The position numbers and the translations under genes were made by a program. The notes below the pieces were generated by a model. That model had not been told where the DNA came from. It made no database searches and saw nothing but the letters and a program-made list of their open reading frames with translations. Shown one piece after another: positions 62,590-64,000 of a stretch of 64,000 nt of DNA; within the stretch, counting starts at the first letter, position 1, and each line of letters begins with the position of its first letter. This DNA comes from Dicaeum eximium (taxonomy: Eukaryota; Chordata; Aves; Passeriformes; Dicaeidae), in the NCBI GenBank assembly GCA_013396995.1, contig VWZP01005243.1, positions 85,143 through 149,142 of the forward strand. The letters run 5' to 3'.

Positions 62590-62745
62590 TGTGGATGCCC
62601 CATTCCTTGGAAACATTCACAGCCAGGTTGGACAGGGCTTGGAATAACCTGGTATCCCTGCTCCTGGTGCGAGGATTGGAATGAGATGGTCTTTAAGGTA
62701 CTTTCCAAGCCCAAAAATTCCAGGATTCTGTCATTCCCAGTCATG
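62590..62745 (+). mobile_element. CR1 LINE 3' fragment (short)
   Basis: GTGTGGATGCCCCATTCCTT, CCAGGTTGGACAGGGCTTGG, then GGTCTTTAAGGTACTTTCCA and a terminal ATTCTGTCATTC. About 155 bp in the plus orientation. Confidence 0.85.
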
Positions 62746-63829
62746 GTTTCCCTGTATCAGAAACACATCAACACCTGCAAGTCCCCTTTAGAGCTGTCCC
62801 CACATGGGAGCTCCCGTGCTCCACAGCCAGGTCCTGACCAGGGCCACACACAGGCAGGGGATGAGTCCTGTGGATCTGCTCACCTCTTCCCAAAATAATC
62901 TTCCTTTGCCAAGCCTCCAAGGACAGGGCTGAGCCACCTCCACAGACCTCAAGGCATGCAGGGCAGCCTGGCCTTGCGAATTTTGCAGCTCATTTGTGCA
63001 GCTGGGCAATGGAGTCAGCAAAGGGTTAAAGTCCCCCCGCCTCTTCCTGCATAAGCAACATTTTTTTTCAAGGACCTTTGGGTGCTCAGAAAGAGCCTTT
63101 AGGGATAGGCAGCCACAAACTCCCTCCAACCGGCTCCAAGGAGAGAGTTAATATCCCCCAGCCCTCAGTCCAGCCTGCCACTGGTACACCCTCACCAAGA
63201 ACGGGGCTGAACCCAGCCAGAAGAAGACCTCCTCTTCCTTCTCCTGTGTTTTCCGAAGATACTCTGCTGGGATGCAGAGGTGCAGGGCTGAGCCTTGCAG
63301 TGAGTGTCTGTCCCAGCCACGTGTGCCCTGGCACATCCCTCACGGCCTGAGCAGAGCCCTGAGCACCTGGAAATAAACCCTGGGGCTGATCTGGGGAGCC
63401 TGCCTCTGAATGATGACCCTGGCGGGGGACAGGCAGCTGCAAATCCTGGCACTGCCACCCCAGCAGCACCGAGCAGGCTCAGCCCGCGCCTGGGATCGGG
63501 GTCACAGCGCCTACACCCAGTTTCATGCGCTCCCCGGAGTGACCATCCCATCCCGGAGCTGCCGTCCCGTCCTGGAGCCCAGCCTGTTCCCAGGGATCGT
63601 TACCAGGAGCTCGTGTGTTTGGTTGCAAACAGAGCAGGAGTGAGAGCCAGGCGCTCGTGTTTGTGTGCCTGCGGTTGCTCAGACAACTCGGGGCCAGCCA
63701 GAAGCTGCCAAAATCCTCGGTGGCCAGGGCCAAGCCCCCGGCACAGCTGCCCTGGGCTGGCCGAGCCCCCTCTGTGCGGCCAGAGGGGCTCCATGAACAC
63801 AACCAGAGCGGAGCTCAGTGCGGACGGGG

Positions 63830-63835
63830 TTTATT
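63830..63835 (-). terminator. Minus-strand polyadenylation signal of a convergent gene
   Basis: TTTATT on the plus strand reads AATAAA on the minus strand. About 20-35 nt further on that strand lies a TCTGGTTGTGTTC element, a good match to the GU-rich downstream element of a real poly(A) site. The 165 bp between this signal and the border would be 3' UTR or last coding exon of a leftward gene. In mammals KCTD19 lies convergent to PLEKHG4, but I cannot recognise a protein in so short a piece. Confidence 0.5.
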
Positions 63836-64000
63836 GCAGAGCCGGGTTACAGCGTGGGTCTGCAGCATCCTTTGGTTTTGGCTTCACGAAGGCAGCGGGA
63901 GGCCATGGGGATTCAGGTCGGAGACCTTTGCCCGTGGCCAAGCAACGCCAAACTCTCCGGGGGCGCATCCTGGGGCTGGGCCGGGCGCATCCCGGCAGCT
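63836..64000 (-). other. 3' end of an unidentified leftward gene (partial)
   Basis: GC-rich sequence upstream, in minus-strand sense, of the AATAAA above. All three minus frames end here: near 63923, near 63887, and inside the poly(A) signal itself. I see no family motif, so it may be entirely 3' UTR. Confidence 0.35.

Larger units (their letters stand above)
53491..63829. other. Intergenic region
   Basis: No gene I can support. It contains the four CR1-derived pieces, A tracts and pentanucleotide repeat listed separately, an AT-rich stretch at about 56930-57180, and a stop-poor stretch at 58457-59198 with no recognisable protein. Lone AATAAA matches occur (for example near 53860) without other 3'-end context. 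Confidence 0.6.
63400..64000. other. GC- and CpG-rich right edge
   Basis: CpG dinucleotides become frequent here (CCCGCGCCTGGGATCGG, CCCGGAGCTGCCGTCCCG), unlike the rest of the window. It may be island-like sequence or just the GC-rich end of the neighbouring gene. Confidence 0.45.

Noticed and set aside
1..64000. CRISPR arrays, bacterial operons, phage or plasmid features
   Set aside because: None seen. The DNA is vertebrate, and regularly spaced repeats are limited to microsatellites.

Overview
The window looks like nuclear genomic DNA from a bird. Four things point that way: several degraded CR1 LINE 3' fragments of the type typical of avian genomes, no Alu, B1 or L1 elements, sparse exons separated by long GT-AG introns, and one vertebrate gene spread over most of the sequence. 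The species cannot be named from the sequence alone.

The one gene I can support is a plus-strand Dbl-family Rho guanine-nucleotide exchange factor. It is best matched to PLEKHG4 (puratrophin-1), with PLEKHG4B as the close paralogue to exclude. Seventeen exons between 4973 and 50358 join in compatible phases at GT-AG boundaries. They give about 1126 residues in this order: the end of a Sec14/CRAL-TRIO-like domain, a helical spectrin-like region, a Ser/Pro-rich linker, the DH domain, the PH domain and a Ser-rich tail. The N-terminal exons and promoter are not in the window, so the gene is 5'-partial. A terminal exon and 3' UTR follow, with polyadenylation signals at 52135 and 53454.

Layout: 1-4972 is upstream intron with no exon seen. 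4973-10433 holds four exons of the Sec14-like end and the start of the helical region. A 12.9-kb intron (10434-23330) contains AT-rich blocks that resemble conserved non-coding DNA. 23331-26647 holds three helical-region exons. A 15.2-kb intron (26648-41870) contains a CR1 fragment and one candidate cryptic exon. 41871-50392 is compact and carries the linker, DH, PH and tail. 53480-63829 appears intergenic, with CR1 fragments, long A tracts, a graded pentanucleotide repeat and a GC-rich right edge. At 63830-63835 a minus-strand AATAAA suggests the 3' end of a convergent gene beyond the right border. In mammals the convergent neighbour of PLEKHG4 is KCTD19, but nothing readable here proves that identity.

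I found no new multi-gene system. The most useful second looks are the choice of reading frame at the C-terminus, an apparent partial duplication of the 3' UTR end, the paired CR1-derived units offset by exactly 480 bp, and the AT-rich intronic blocks.
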